Shown here piece after piece: positions 23,595 through 32,457 of a stretch of DNA of 64,000 bases (positions are counted from its first letter, which is position 1; each line of letters begins with the position of its first letter). A program made the translations under genes and the position numbers. This DNA is from Lachnoclostridium sp. UBA5890 (GTDB taxonomy: Bacteria > Bacillota > Clostridia > Lachnospirales > Lachnospiraceae). Under the pieces are notes generated by a model. It had not been told where the DNA came from, searched no databases, and saw nothing but the letters and a program-made list of their open reading frames with translations. The DNA is taken from contig DJEU01000007.1 in the NCBI GenBank assembly GCA_002431395.1, positions 42,546-106,545 on the forward strand, given 5' to 3'.

Positions 23595-24893
23595 ATGAAG
23601 CAGTATATTATAAAAGGCGGAAGACCACTACAGGGAGAAGTTCAGATCGGCGGTGCGAAAAATGCAGCACTGGGTATCATCGTTGCCGCAATTATGGCGG
23701 ATGAGCCGGTTTTGATCGAAAATCTTCCGGAAGTAGATGATGTAAAAGTATTGCTCGATGCCATTGAGGGAATCGGAGCAGTTGTAGAAAGAATAGATGA
23801 ACATACAGTCCGTATCAACGGGGCTGTTATTAATGATGTCAATGTTGATGATGAATATATCCGTAAGATCCGTGGTTCCTACTATCTTGTAGGCGCACTT
23901 CTCGGAAAATATAAAAAAGCGGTCGTAGCCCTTCCGGGTGGATGCCAGATCGGAAGTCGTCCGATTGACCAGCATCTCAAAGGATTTGAGCAGCTCGGTG
24001 CAACCGTGACGATTCATAATGGAAAGATTGATGCGTATGCAGAGGCATTGATCGGAAGCCATATTTATCTGGATTGTCCAAGTGTAGGTGCGACAATCAA
24101 TATTATGATGGCGGCGTGCATGGCAGAAGGAAAGACAATCATCGAAAATCCGGCAAAAGAGCCGCATATCGTAGATGTTGCGAACTTCTTAAACAGCATG
24201 GGAGCCAATATCAAAGGTGCCGGTACTGACACGATCCGCATCCGCGGGGTAGAGCGTCTGCATGGAAGTGAATATTCGATCATTCCGGATCAGATCGAAG
24301 CGGGAACGTATATGATCGCGGCAGCAGCGACAGGTGGAGATGTTTATATCCGAAATGTCATTCCAAAGCATTTGGAAGCTATCACAGCGAAACTTATTGA
24401 AATTGGTGCGAAAGTGGAAGAGTACGATGACTGTGTGCGTGTGCATTCCAATGGACGCATGGGATATGCCAATGTAAAAACGATGCCATATCCGGGATTC
24501 CCGACGGATATGCAGCCGCAGATGGTTACTCTTTTGGCGTTGTCCGAAGGAGTCAGCATTGTAACCGAGACGATTTTTGAGACAAGATTCAAATATATCA
24601 GCGAACTCCGCCGCATGGGGTCCAATATTAATGTGGAAGGAAATGCAGCGATCATTACCGGAGTGGAAGGATTTACCGGAGCAACGGTAAGTGCACCGGA
24701 TCTTCGTGCCGGAGCAGCACTTGTGATCGCCGGTTTAGTGGCAGATGGTTTTACAACTGTAGAACAAATTCAATATATCGAACGCGGATATGAGAATTTT
24801 GAAGATAAGATTCGCGGTCTCGGAGGATTTATCGAAAAAGTCGATGACGACGATGAGAGAGCGATTCAGAAATTCAAATTAAAAGTTGGATAA
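23595..24893 (+). CDS. murA: UDP-N-acetylglucosamine 1-carboxyvinyltransferase
   Basis: A 432-aa enolpyruvyl transferase performing the first committed step of peptidoglycan synthesis. The N-terminal KGGRPLQGEVQIGGAKNAAL is typical. The catalytic Cys lies at residue 117 in ALPGGCQIGSRPIDQHL, the residue targeted by fosfomycin. Normal length. Single gene, followed by a weak terminator before the moxR operon. Gram-positives often carry two murA paralogues; which this is cannot be told. Confidence 0.96.
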   Translation: MKQYIIKGGRPLQGEVQIGGAKNAALGIIVAAIMADEPVLIENLPEVDDVKVLLDAIEGIGAVVERIDEHTVRINGAVINDVNVDDEYIRKIRGSYYLVGALLGKYKKAVVALPGGCQIGSRPIDQHLKGFEQLGATVTIHNGKIDAYAEALIGSHIYLDCPSVGATINIMMAACMAEGKTIIENPAKEPHIVDVANFLNSMGANIKGAGTDTIRIRGVERLHGSEYSIIPDQIEAGTYMIAAAATGGDVYIRNVIPKHLEAITAKLIEIGAKVEEYDDCVRVHSNGRMGYANVKTMPYPGFPTDMQPQMVTLLALSEGVSIVTETIFETRFKYISELRRMGSNINVEGNAAIITGVEGFTGATVSAPDLRAGAALVIAGLVADGFTTVEQIQYIERGYENFEDKIRGLGGFIEKVDDDDERAIQKFKLKVG

Positions 24894-24901
24894 AAAAGGT
24901 G

Positions 24902-24929
24902 GGCGTCCATTCGAAGAGTGGGCGCTTTG
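24902..24929 (+). terminator. Weak terminator after murA
   Basis: GCGTCCA (24903-24909) pairs with TGGGCGC (24919-24925), one wobble, then a short TTTG tract. Confidence 0.35.
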
Positions 24930-24956
24930 TCATAAAATAGTAAAGGATATGATAAG

Positions 24957-25883
24957 ATGGATCAAAAGATTAAGGATATTTTAGATGAAGTAGGAAAAGT
25001 TATTCGAGGAAAAGACGAGCAGATTCAGATGGTTCTGACGGCGATTCTTGCCAAAGGACATATTTTGATCGAAGATATTCCTGGAGTAGGAAAAACGACA
25101 ATGGCAGTCTGCTTTTCCCGTGCGATGGAATTGACCGAGCGTCGTCTTCAGTTTACACCGGATGTTCTTCCGAGTGATGTCGTAGGTTTCAATATGCTGG
25201 ATGCTGATGGAGAAATGCAGTATAAACCGGGTGCTATCCTGTGTAATATTCTGCTCGCAGATGAGATTAACCGTACTTCGACAAAGACGCAGTCCGCTCT
25301 TTTGGAGGTCATGGAAGAAGGCCAGGTTACGGTCGATGGTGTCACAAGACAACTGCCAAATCCATTTGTTGTTGTAGCGACACAGAATCCGGTCGGTTCC
25401 GCCGGTACGCAGATGCTTCCGGAGTCTCAGCTTGACCGTTTTATGATTCGTATTTCCATGGGATATCCGTCAATGGAAGAAGAAATGCGTCTGATCAAAG
25501 AGCGTCAGGAAGCCAATCCGATCGACTATGTACAGGAAATTGTAACGAAGCAGGAAGTGCTCGAAATGCAGGAACAGGTTCGTGCTGTTTATATGGATGA
25601 TAAAGTACTCAAATATCTTTCGCAGATTGTCGATGCGACGAGACGTCATTCGATGCTCTCTCTGGGTGTCAGCCCTCGTGGAACATTGGCATTCGTAGAT
25701 ATGGCAAAAGGACATGCTTTCATGAACGGACGTGATTATGTTCTGCCGGAAGATGTGAAAAAAGTGGCAAAATGTGTGCTTGCCCACCGCCTTCTTCTCA
25801 ATGGAAAAGCGCGTATGAGTCATGTGACCGCACAGGACATCGTCGAGGAGATCGTAGGTAAGACAGCAACTCCTAAATTGTAA
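24957..25883 (+). CDS. MoxR-family AAA+ ATPase
   Basis: A 308-aa MoxR ATPase with Walker A IPGVGKTTMAV (~residues 42-52), Walker B ILLADEINRTSTKTQSALLEVMEE (~98) and sensor VVATQNPVGSAGTQMLPESQLDRF (~140). MoxR proteins act as chaperones or assembly factors and are commonly encoded with DUF58 and transglutaminase-like proteins, as here. The gene is the first of a three-gene operon. Confidence 0.94.
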   Translation: MDQKIKDILDEVGKVIRGKDEQIQMVLTAILAKGHILIEDIPGVGKTTMAVCFSRAMELTERRLQFTPDVLPSDVVGFNMLDADGEMQYKPGAILCNILLADEINRTSTKTQSALLEVMEEGQVTVDGVTRQLPNPFVVVATQNPVGSAGTQMLPESQLDRFMIRISMGYPSMEEEMRLIKERQEANPIDYVQEIVTKQEVLEMQEQVRAVYMDDKVLKYLSQIVDATRRHSMLSLGVSPRGTLAFVDMAKGHAFMNGRDYVLPEDVKKVAKCVLAHRLLLNGKARMSHVTAQDIVEEIVGKTATPKL

Positions 25884-25921
25884 GAGAGAACGTATCGGAG
25901 TTACGTTTAGGAGGTGTCCCC

Positions 25922-27034
25922 ATGACGATAGGAACGTTAATTTATTTATTGATCGTGTTGGCAGGGTTTCTGATCTCTGTATTCTGTCTCCAGTATGGAA
26001 CAGTTGCAGTCGTAGGAGCCCTGCTTGTCATACCATTTTTTATGATATTCTTTTTGATTCTGCTCCGCGTGCATATCAGTGCCGAAGTGGAATGTAAAAA
26101 TCCGGTAGCTGAAAAAGATTCCCTTGAAAAACCGGGACGTGCAACCATTACATTGTCATTGGAAAATACAAGCAAATGGCTGCCGGTCACAAAAGGCATC
26201 GCGTGGGTGCGGTACCGGAACTTCTTTTCCGGGGAAAGCGGAAAGATGAAAGTGCGTTTTTCCGTAGACAATGGAAAAAGGAGAAGCCGCCGTATTGTCG
26301 TAGTGATGAAACATTGTGGAAATGTGTCAATCCGTGTCGATAAGGTAAAAATTTATGATTATCTTAATATTTTTGCGGCTAAAGTAGGAAAAAATTATGA
26401 AGTGCAGGATGTGCTTGTCATGCCGCCATTGACGGAAGTATATCTTGGAAAGACCCGTTGGTACAATGAGACAAATGAAGACAGTGACCGTTTTTCTTTG
26501 TATAAAAAGGGAGACGATCCGTCGGAAATATTTGATATTCGTGACTTTAAAGATGGTGACCGTTTTCAGCAGATTCACTGGAAACTCAGTAGTAAAACCG
26601 GACATTATATGGTAAAAGAAGGGAGCCTTCCACTTGCAAAAGCGGTGCATATATTTATTGACCTGAGTGCGAAAGATGCGGATGAAGCCGATCTTCTGAT
26701 TCAGGGTGTGTATTCCGTGGCGATGGAATTTTTGAGCCAAGGCGTGCCGCAGCATTTTATCTGGTACGATAATGTCAATGAATTGATTCAGGAACAGCTG
26801 ATCGAACAGGAAGAAGAATTGTTCTGGATGTTTGAAGATTTGTTCCAATGTCATACAACGAAGGATCCGCAGGAACTTTTGAAAGCATATATCGAATGGG
26901 AAAGCGGAAAAGTAAAAGAATCGGGCCTGTATCTTACCGTGTCCGATCACGATGTGATGGAATTGGAAGGACTCGAAGTAAACGAATTGCAGATTATGGA
27001 TTTACGAAGGGATGGAGATACCTATGAAGAATAG
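25922..27034 (+). CDS. DUF58 domain membrane protein
   Basis: A 370-aa protein. Two N-terminal membrane helices (~2-45) precede a beta-rich region and the DUF58 motif GDDPSEIFDIRDFKDGDRFQQIHWKLSSKT near residues 195-225. A von Willebrand A-like region follows (VHIFIDLSAKDADEADLLIQGVYSVAMEFL). DUF58 proteins are obligate companions of MoxR ATPases. The 3' end overlaps the next gene by 11 bp. Confidence 0.9.
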   Translation: MTIGTLIYLLIVLAGFLISVFCLQYGTVAVVGALLVIPFFMIFFLILLRVHISAEVECKNPVAEKDSLEKPGRATITLSLENTSKWLPVTKGIAWVRYRNFFSGESGKMKVRFSVDNGKRRSRRIVVVMKHCGNVSIRVDKVKIYDYLNIFAAKVGKNYEVQDVLVMPPLTEVYLGKTRWYNETNEDSDRFSLYKKGDDPSEIFDIRDFKDGDRFQQIHWKLSSKTGHYMVKEGSLPLAKAVHIFIDLSAKDADEADLLIQGVYSVAMEFLSQGVPQHFIWYDNVNELIQEQLIEQEEELFWMFEDLFQCHTTKDPQELLKAYIEWESGKVKESGLYLTVSDHDVMELEGLEVNELQIMDLRRDGDTYEE

Positions 27035-29522
27035 TAAAATCTCGAATTTCATATTGGAGATCAGCCAGGTTTTATTGGTATTTCTCGGAATGTATTCCGC
27101 GGTTATGTGTGGGGCGATGAGTATCGGTCTGACATTTTCCCGTGGCGTGCTTGCTTTGGTGATCCTGCTGGCTGCGTTTTTATTTTATGGCCTGTTTACG
27201 GTGCTTGAGACATTTCATCACGGAAAATTGTATGGAATGCTCGGCCTGACAGCATTTTTTGTGATTACGATTTTGAAATTCCGCACGGTGCTGCAAAAGG
27301 GTGCCGTGACAATCATCAATACGTATCTGAAGGAATTTATGAACTATACTCAGACGACGAGAACGCTTCTTTCGGGAAAAGGATTTGAGAAAGAGACTGC
27401 GGATGTCGGCTATTGTACGACGCTGGTTCTCTGCCTTCTCAGTGTATACTTGATCGCCGTGATCAGTACCTGTTTTTACCGTAAGAGACGTTCTTCTGTC
27501 TATGTGGCAGTGACGATTTTATTTGTTATCATTCCATTTTCAGTGGGAAAAATTGGATATTTTTCCAATGTGATCACATACATTTTTGCAACAGTCGCAG
27601 TTGTCGGTACGAGATTTCTGAGGTTTGATACGACGGAAAAACGTATGCGTCAGAAGCTGTCTCTGATTTTGGCGGCGGTCGGAGTGATTGCAGGAGGCAT
27701 CAGTTATCTTGTTGTCCCACCGGCACGTTATGACAGCAACCAAAACCGCATCGTTGGGATACGAAATACCGCACTTTCCCTGACGACATGGGATTCGGAG
27801 GACATTCTTACGTGGATCCGCGAATATTTTAATGGGGACCGCATGGATTATGGAAAAATTGGAAACCACAATTCAGTGAGCCGGACGGGAAAGACGATTT
27901 TAAAGATCAAAGGGGATTTTAATACATCCGATGGGCTTTACCTGAAAGGCTACACCGGAGAAGCGTACGACGAAAACCGCTGGCATACGATTAAGGAAGA
28001 AGAGTACACCAATGAGTTAAGTGCCCTTACGCTGTTAAATCTGTCACCGGATGGCTGGCATGTGTCACTGCGTAATCAGATTGGCGATAAGCAGACGACA
28101 GGAAATGACAAAATTTGGAATACCGGCAAGCTGCAAATTAAGAATCTGGCATTTGGCTACGGCAATTATGTCATTCCGTATTATCCGACGACGGCTTTTT
28201 CCCTTGCCGGGGGGCGAAGTTTGTCCGCCGTTCCGGGCATTGAATATGAGACGGAATATTATCCGATGCTTTACCGTGAGTTGAAAAATGGTTTGATCGC
28301 GAACCATTATAATCTTGCTGGCAATGAATACTGGACGGAAACGCAGGAAAAGCGTAACCAGATGACAGAATTTGTAAAAAAATATTTTACGGAAGTGCCG
28401 GAAGATGCCACGTCGATCACAGAAGAATATAAGGCGTATCTGGCAGCACAGGGAAATCTGCTGGAGCAGTACCAGCAGGGTTCGGCTTCTCTTTACCAGA
28501 TTATTGAAGAGACGCGAAATTATATCATGAATGATACCAAATACACTCTTTCACCGGGCAAGACACCGCGGTCGAAAGAGGCAGTTACGTATTTCTTGAA
28601 GGAAAATAAAAAGGGTTACAGTGCCCATTATGCGACGGCGGCAGCTGTTCTTTTGCGAAGTATCGGCATTCCGACACGTTATGCAGAAGGCGTTTATGTC
28701 AGCAAAGAGGAACTTGCTGATGTGACAAATGATCAGACGGAAATCTCGGTCAGCGATAAGGATCTGCATGCCTGGGTTGAGGTTTATCAGGAAGATTATG
28801 GATTTGTTCCGGTAGAATTTACACCGGGACGAGGCGATGAAGATGCCGAATCTTCGCCAGTTTCTGATGAGGATTCCGAACAAAGCCAAGATCAGAACCA
28901 GAATCAAAGTGATGGAAATGGCGGGGGCGAAGGACAGCTTTCTGTCGCAACACCGACGCCGGAACCGGAAGAAGATATGACGTTTGAAAATATTCAGACA
29001 GACAATTACAATCACGAAGATCAGGTACAGGAGGAAACTTCTCCAAGTGAGACCGCGGATAAGAAGGATTCCAATTCTTCGGACCAGTCAAAATCGATGC
29101 CAATATTTGTAAAAATACTTTTGGCTGTGCTGATTGTTATCGTCGCACTTATCTTGGCCGCTGAAATTCAACGCCGCGTGCGTATCATGATCTTCAAAAA
29201 CCAGCTCCGCCATGACAAGACATCGCGTCAGATTCTTCTGCTTTATCATCAGCTGGAAAAGGCGTTTGTGCAGAAACACATTCGTTATACCGGTCAGACA
29301 GTAGCAGAATACAGCCGTGAGATTGCAAAAGCTTATGAACTGGAAGAAGAAATGGTTCATGCCTTTATCGCAGATGTATTTTGTGCGAAATTCAGCAAAG
29401 ACCGGTTTGACAAGACGGAAGTGTACGAATACCGCCAGGAATACCGCGTCATCCGCCACCGCATTTATGGACAGCTGAAATGGCCAATGAAATTGTATTA
29501 TATGTATGTGCTTTGTGTATAG
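27024..29522 (+). CDS. Membrane-anchored transglutaminase-like protein, catalytic Cys replaced by Ser
   Basis: An 832-aa protein of the TgpA-like type. Six or so N-terminal membrane helices (to ~225), an extracellular region with the transglutaminase core at ~510-600, a Ser/Asn/Gln-rich linker (~615-690) and a C-terminal membrane helix near 700, followed by a helical cytoplasmic tail. The core reads KKGYSAHYATAAAVLLRSIGIPTRYAEG, where the family has Cys in place of Ser (codon AGT 28620-28622, residue 533). The His in DLHAWVEVY is present, and Asp is replaced by Glu (VEFTPG). It may be catalytically dead. Start at 27024 because TGGAG fits it; ATG 27012 overlaps more and lacks spacing. Confidence 0.87.
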   Translation: MKNSKISNFILEISQVLLVFLGMYSAVMCGAMSIGLTFSRGVLALVILLAAFLFYGLFTVLETFHHGKLYGMLGLTAFFVITILKFRTVLQKGAVTIINTYLKEFMNYTQTTRTLLSGKGFEKETADVGYCTTLVLCLLSVYLIAVISTCFYRKRRSSVYVAVTILFVIIPFSVGKIGYFSNVITYIFATVAVVGTRFLRFDTTEKRMRQKLSLILAAVGVIAGGISYLVVPPARYDSNQNRIVGIRNTALSLTTWDSEDILTWIREYFNGDRMDYGKIGNHNSVSRTGKTILKIKGDFNTSDGLYLKGYTGEAYDENRWHTIKEEEYTNELSALTLLNLSPDGWHVSLRNQIGDKQTTGNDKIWNTGKLQIKNLAFGYGNYVIPYYPTTAFSLAGGRSLSAVPGIEYETEYYPMLYRELKNGLIANHYNLAGNEYWTETQEKRNQMTEFVKKYFTEVPEDATSITEEYKAYLAAQGNLLEQYQQGSASLYQIIEETRNYIMNDTKYTLSPGKTPRSKEAVTYFLKENKKGYSAHYATAAAVLLRSIGIPTRYAEGVYVSKEELADVTNDQTEISVSDKDLHAWVEVYQEDYGFVPVEFTPGRGDEDAESSPVSDEDSEQSQDQNQNQSDGNGGGEGQLSVATPTPEPEEDMTFENIQTDNYNHEDQVQEETSPSETADKKDSNSSDQSKSMPIFVKILLAVLIVIVALILAAEIQRRVRIMIFKNQLRHDKTSRQILLLYHQLEKAFVQKHIRYTGQTVAEYSREIAKAYELEEEMVHAFIADVFCAKFSKDRFDKTEVYEYRQEYRVIRHRIYGQLKWPMKLYYMYVLCV

Positions 29523-29527
29523 ATGAC

Positions 29528-29654
29528 GAAGCCGTAGTTTTCTCGTTTTCGGGACCGCTTGCGCTTAGAGAACCCACGTAGCGGTGCATGAGGGCACAGA
29601 ACGCCCTCTATGCACCGACGGTGTTCTAATCCCTCACGAGAAAACTACGGCTTC
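29528..29654. repeat. Large structured palindrome
   Basis: Perfect 18-bp arms (29528-29545 and 29637-29654, core GCCGTAGTTTTCTCG) enclose an inner hairpin CGGTGCATGAGGGC / GCCCTCTATGCACCG (29582-29595, 29603-29617). It lies just after the transglutaminase stop. It could be a bidirectional terminator, a structured RNA or a mobile palindrome. Confidence 0.6.
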
Positions 29655-29710
29655 TCTTTAGTGCACTGAGGAAGTGAGGTGAGCGGGGAAGGAGAAAGTG
29701 GAGTCTGGAA

Positions 29711-29771
29711 GGCAACGGGGAAAGGGAAAACTATGGAAATATGTTGCCTTCCCCCGTCAGCAAAAGGCAAC
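29711..29771. repeat. Second GGCAAC-type repeat
   Basis: GGAAGGCAAC (29709-29716 region) and GTTGCCTTCC (29743-29752) are inverted; a further AAAGGCAACA-like copy follows at 29764. The layout matches 47-118. Confidence 0.45.
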
Positions 29772-29784
29772 AAGCCTAAAATTA

Positions 29785-29823
29785 AAAGAAGCTGTGCATT
29801 ACGAATGCAGCAGCTTCTTTTTT
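29785..29823. terminator. Bidirectional terminator
   Basis: AAGAAGCTG-TGCATT and AATGCA-GCAGCTTCTT form a long hairpin bordered by A's and T's. It serves the leftward small ORF and rightward read-through. Confidence 0.75.
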
Positions 29824-29974
29824 AGTCGTTTCGATGCTTCAAAATGATTTCCTCAAATCGTCGGTTCGATGCCTCCATCTCCTCTTCGGTTTCCAATAAT
29901 TCAATTTCTGCGTTTTCCCGATCCAATTCTTCTAACAAATCGAAGAGATCGTCATCTGTGAAAAATGTCTCCAT
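29822..29974 (-). CDS. Small acidic protein, 50 aa, unknown
   Basis: The minus-strand ORF encodes 50 residues: METFFTDDDLFDLLEELD, then ENAEIELLETEEEMEA, ending FEEIILKHRND. It is highly acidic and predicted helical, possibly a short coiled coil. AGAGGT lies 8 nt before the ATG, a sigma-A-like promoter is at 30007-30035, and a hairpin terminator begins at the stop codon. That complete set of signals supports a real gene. No family recognised. Confidence 0.6.
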   Translation of the reverse strand: METFFTDDDLFDLLEELDRENAEIELLETEEEMEASNRRFEEIILKHRND

Positions 29975-30006
29975 GATGTCATACCTCTTTCCTTGATACT
30001 ACTATC

Positions 30007-30035
30007 ATTCTAACATAAAAAATTCGACCCGACAA
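30007..30035 (-). promoter_or_regulatory. Promoter of the 50-aa gene
   Basis: On the minus strand TTGTCG (30035-30030), 17-bp spacer, TAGAAT (30012-30007). Confidence 0.55.
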
Positions 30036-30135
30036 GGGGGAGTTTTTTCGAAATCCTTTTCGGTATTTAACATGCTGTAAGACATATTGGAAACTAAAAA
30101 ATATGTATATGTTATTAGGTGTTGTAGTATTGTTC

Positions 30136-30184
30136 AAAAAATGAGAGTCTGGATTTCACAATGAGAAATCCAAATCTCATTTTT
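30136..30184. terminator. Terminator after gerA (bidirectional)
   Basis: AAAAATGAGA and TCTCATTTTT with an inner TGGATTT/AAATCCA pair form a long hairpin 17 bp beyond the leftward gerA stop. Confidence 0.75.
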
Positions 30185-30200
30185 GAAAAACATTACATCG

Positions 30201-31622
30201 CTAATTTTTCTTCTCCGAACGCGGCAGGCTGACACGGAAGAATCGCTTCATGCACTGGCGCAGATTAAATGGAATGAGTGGGTAAATATAACTCTTTCCG
30301 GAAATGGTTTTGTTAAATACGATGCAGGCGATAGTCAGCAGCGTGCCGGCGATAAAGCCGTAGATATCAAACCATGCAGTGAGGCATAAAAGGATGATAC
30401 GCATAAATTTCAGCGCATAGCCAAGTTCAAAACTGACCTGCGTATAATTTGCTACAGCGACAAACGCCATATAAAGCATTACTTCGGCATTAAACCAGCC
30501 GGAACTCACGGTGTAATCCCCAAGGATAATACCAGCAACTACACTCAGAGGTGTACTGAACATTGTTGGAGTGTTGAGCGAGGCAAGCCGCAGACCGTCG
30601 ATGGCAAATTCCAGTAAAAGAAATTGGTAAAGAATCGGTACATTGACGGGTTCGCTGATCTGGATAAAATTCAGGCACTCCGGAATCCAGGAAGGATTTG
30701 ACAATAGCAGCAGCAAAACCGGAGTCAGGAAGACGGCGGCAAGGTTGATGACAATACGCGATAAGCGTAAATAGGTCCCGGTAATGGGGGGAAAGTAATA
30801 GTCATCGGCGTCTTCGATAATATCAAAGACCGACGTCGGCAGAATCATGGCAGACGGCGAATTGTCCACAAGAACGACGATACTTCCCTCCAGGATACTG
30901 GCTGCGGTAGTGTCAGGGCGCTCGGTAAATTTGAATTTAGGGAATGGATTATACCATTTGTGCTGATACAGGCATTCTGCCAGACTTTCCTGATTCATTG
31001 TCAGAGCGTCAATGTCAATGCTGTCAATGCGGTTCCGGATGTCATCCAGCATTTCCTTTTCGACGCGGTCGCCCATATAGGCAATGACAACATCGGTGCG
31101 GGAACTTTTGCCGACCGTATGCATTTCCATAACAAGGTCCGTCGAGCGGATGCGGCGGCGGATCAAAGCGGTATTGAATACGACTGTTTCGACGAAACCA
31201 TCTTTGGAACCGCGCATAACACGGTCTTTTTCCGGCTCATTGACACCGCGCGCAGGATAATTTCGAAAATCAATTGACAGCAGTTTGTCGTAACCATCGA
31301 TCAGAAGCACCGGAACGCCGGAAAGAACCCATTGTATGAGGGCATTTTCGTCCTCAACCAGATCGATTTCGCCGTAAGGGAGACTGGTCTTTAAGAAATC
31401 GTGCGCGTTTTCGGGCATTTGATACGGTGTGATTTTATAGAGAAATTCCATGATCTTTTCCATCACTTCATCTTTGCAAAAGCCATCAATAATGTAAAAA
31501 CAGGCAGTTTTTCCGCCAATGGTGATGACGCGGTAGATCAGGTCAAAACTTTTATCGACCTGAAGAAGCGAATCAATCTTTTTTTTGTTGGTGGAAAAAT
31601 CTTTGGAAAATGTACTCGCCAT
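30201..31622 (-). CDS. GerA-family spore germination receptor subunit A
   Basis: A 473-aa GerAA/GerXA-type subunit of a nutrient germinant receptor in the spore inner membrane. The N-terminal soluble domain contains TDLVMEMHTVGKSSRTDVVIAYMGDRV. The middle LEGSIVVLVDNSPSAMILPTSVFD and the C-terminal membrane helices with RLASLNTPTMFSTPLSVVAGIILGDY are diagnostic. The start at 31622 follows AAAAGGAGGT; the longer reading lies in intergenic DNA. No B or C subunit gene is adjacent, so it is an orphan A subunit. A sigma-G-like promoter is visible. Confidence 0.93.
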   Translation of the reverse strand: MASTFSKDFSTNKKKIDSLLQVDKSFDLIYRVITIGGKTACFYIIDGFCKDEVMEKIMEFLYKITPYQMPENAHDFLKTSLPYGEIDLVEDENALIQWVLSGVPVLLIDGYDKLLSIDFRNYPARGVNEPEKDRVMRGSKDGFVETVVFNTALIRRRIRSTDLVMEMHTVGKSSRTDVVIAYMGDRVEKEMLDDIRNRIDSIDIDALTMNQESLAECLYQHKWYNPFPKFKFTERPDTTAASILEGSIVVLVDNSPSAMILPTSVFDIIEDADDYYFPPITGTYLRLSRIVINLAAVFLTPVLLLLLSNPSWIPECLNFIQISEPVNVPILYQFLLLEFAIDGLRLASLNTPTMFSTPLSVVAGIILGDYTVSSGWFNAEVMLYMAFVAVANYTQVSFELGYALKFMRIILLCLTAWFDIYGFIAGTLLTIACIVFNKTISGKSYIYPLIPFNLRQCMKRFFRVSLPRSEKKN

Positions 31623-31643
31623 ATAAAAACCTCCTTTTGCGGG

Positions 31644-31674
31644 TAGTATGTGCGGAAAAGGGACAAAATATCCG
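31644..31674 (-). promoter_or_regulatory. Possible sigma-G/F promoter of gerA
   Basis: Minus strand CATACTA (31650-31644) matches the forespore -10; a GGATA-type -35 ends 18 nt upstream (31669-31674). Agrees with forespore expression of germinant receptors, but weak. Confidence 0.35.
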
Positions 31675-31686
31675 AAAAATATAATA

Positions 31687-31715
31687 TTGACAAAAACTAA
31701 GAACACTTATAAAAT
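31687..31715 (+). promoter_or_regulatory. Promoter of the DUF4250-GNAT-thioesterase-cvfB operon
   Basis: TTGACA (31687-31692), 17-bp spacer, TAAAAT (31710-31715). Confidence 0.65.
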
Positions 31716-31828
31716 GATATCAGGATCGAAAAAAGCAAAAGATCCTACATAAAAAAGCAGTAAAATTGCTGCAAAAATAGAAATAAGATAGAAAAGTGCA
31801 CCGTAGAGTGCGGGAAAGTGAGGAAATT

Positions 31829-32005
31829 ATGAACATACCGGGTGACCCCATTATTTTGCTGAGCTATGCAAACACGCAGCTGCGCGATCAATATGCGACG
31901 CTTGAGGAATTTTGCAAAACCAATGAGATCGACCAAGAGGCTTTATGTGAAAGCCTGGGAAGTTTGGACTATCATTATGATGAGGTGACAAACCAGTTCA
32001 TATAA
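31829..32005 (+). CDS. DUF4250 domain protein
   Basis: A 58-aa protein with the DUF4250 pattern: PGDPIILLSYANTQLRD at the start and LDYHYDEVTNQF at the end. Function unknown. ATG 31829 follows GTGAGGAAATT; the upstream in-frame ATG 31796 lacks a site. First of four tightly spaced genes. Confidence 0.85.
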   Translation: MNIPGDPIILLSYANTQLRDQYATLEEFCKTNEIDQEALCESLGSLDYHYDEVTNQFI

Positions 32006-32010
32006 GATGC

Positions 32011-32439
32011 ATGAATATACAAGAGATTACATTTGGACACGAGATATCGATAGAAGACTACAATAATCTACGGGGAAGTGTCGACTTTATCCGTATTATA
32101 CCAAAGCGTGCAGAGCGGGCATTGGCACATTCGCTCTATAAGATTATTGCGCTCGATCACGGCAAACCGGTCGGCATGGCGCGTGTAGTCGGAGACGGTG
32201 GTTATGTGTTTTTTATTTGTGATGTTATCGTGCATCCGGATTACCAGTCACAGGGACTGGGACGGAAAATCATAGAAAATGTACTTGGCTGGCTGGAAGA
32301 CCAGGTGGAAGAGGGGGAAACCATCATGGTAAACCTGATGTCAGCGATGAATAAAGAAGAATTTTACGGAAAACTTGGTTTCCATAAGAGACCATTTGGA
32401 AATCATGGTTCCGGTATGTCAAGATGGATCAGCAAATAA
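32011..32439 (+). CDS. GNAT-family N-acetyltransferase
   Basis: A 142-aa acetyltransferase. The acetyl-CoA loop is VHPDYQSQGLGRKIIENVLGWL near residues 70-92, followed by NKEEFYGKLGFHKRP. The start is 5 bp after DUF4250 and has a poor ribosome site, suggesting coupling. Substrate unknown. Confidence 0.9.
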   Translation: MNIQEITFGHEISIEDYNNLRGSVDFIRIIPKRAERALAHSLYKIIALDHGKPVGMARVVGDGGYVFFICDVIVHPDYQSQGLGRKIIENVLGWLEDQVEEGETIMVNLMSAMNKEEFYGKLGFHKRPFGNHGSGMSRWISK

Positions 32440-32457
32440 AGATGGAGATGAGTGACA

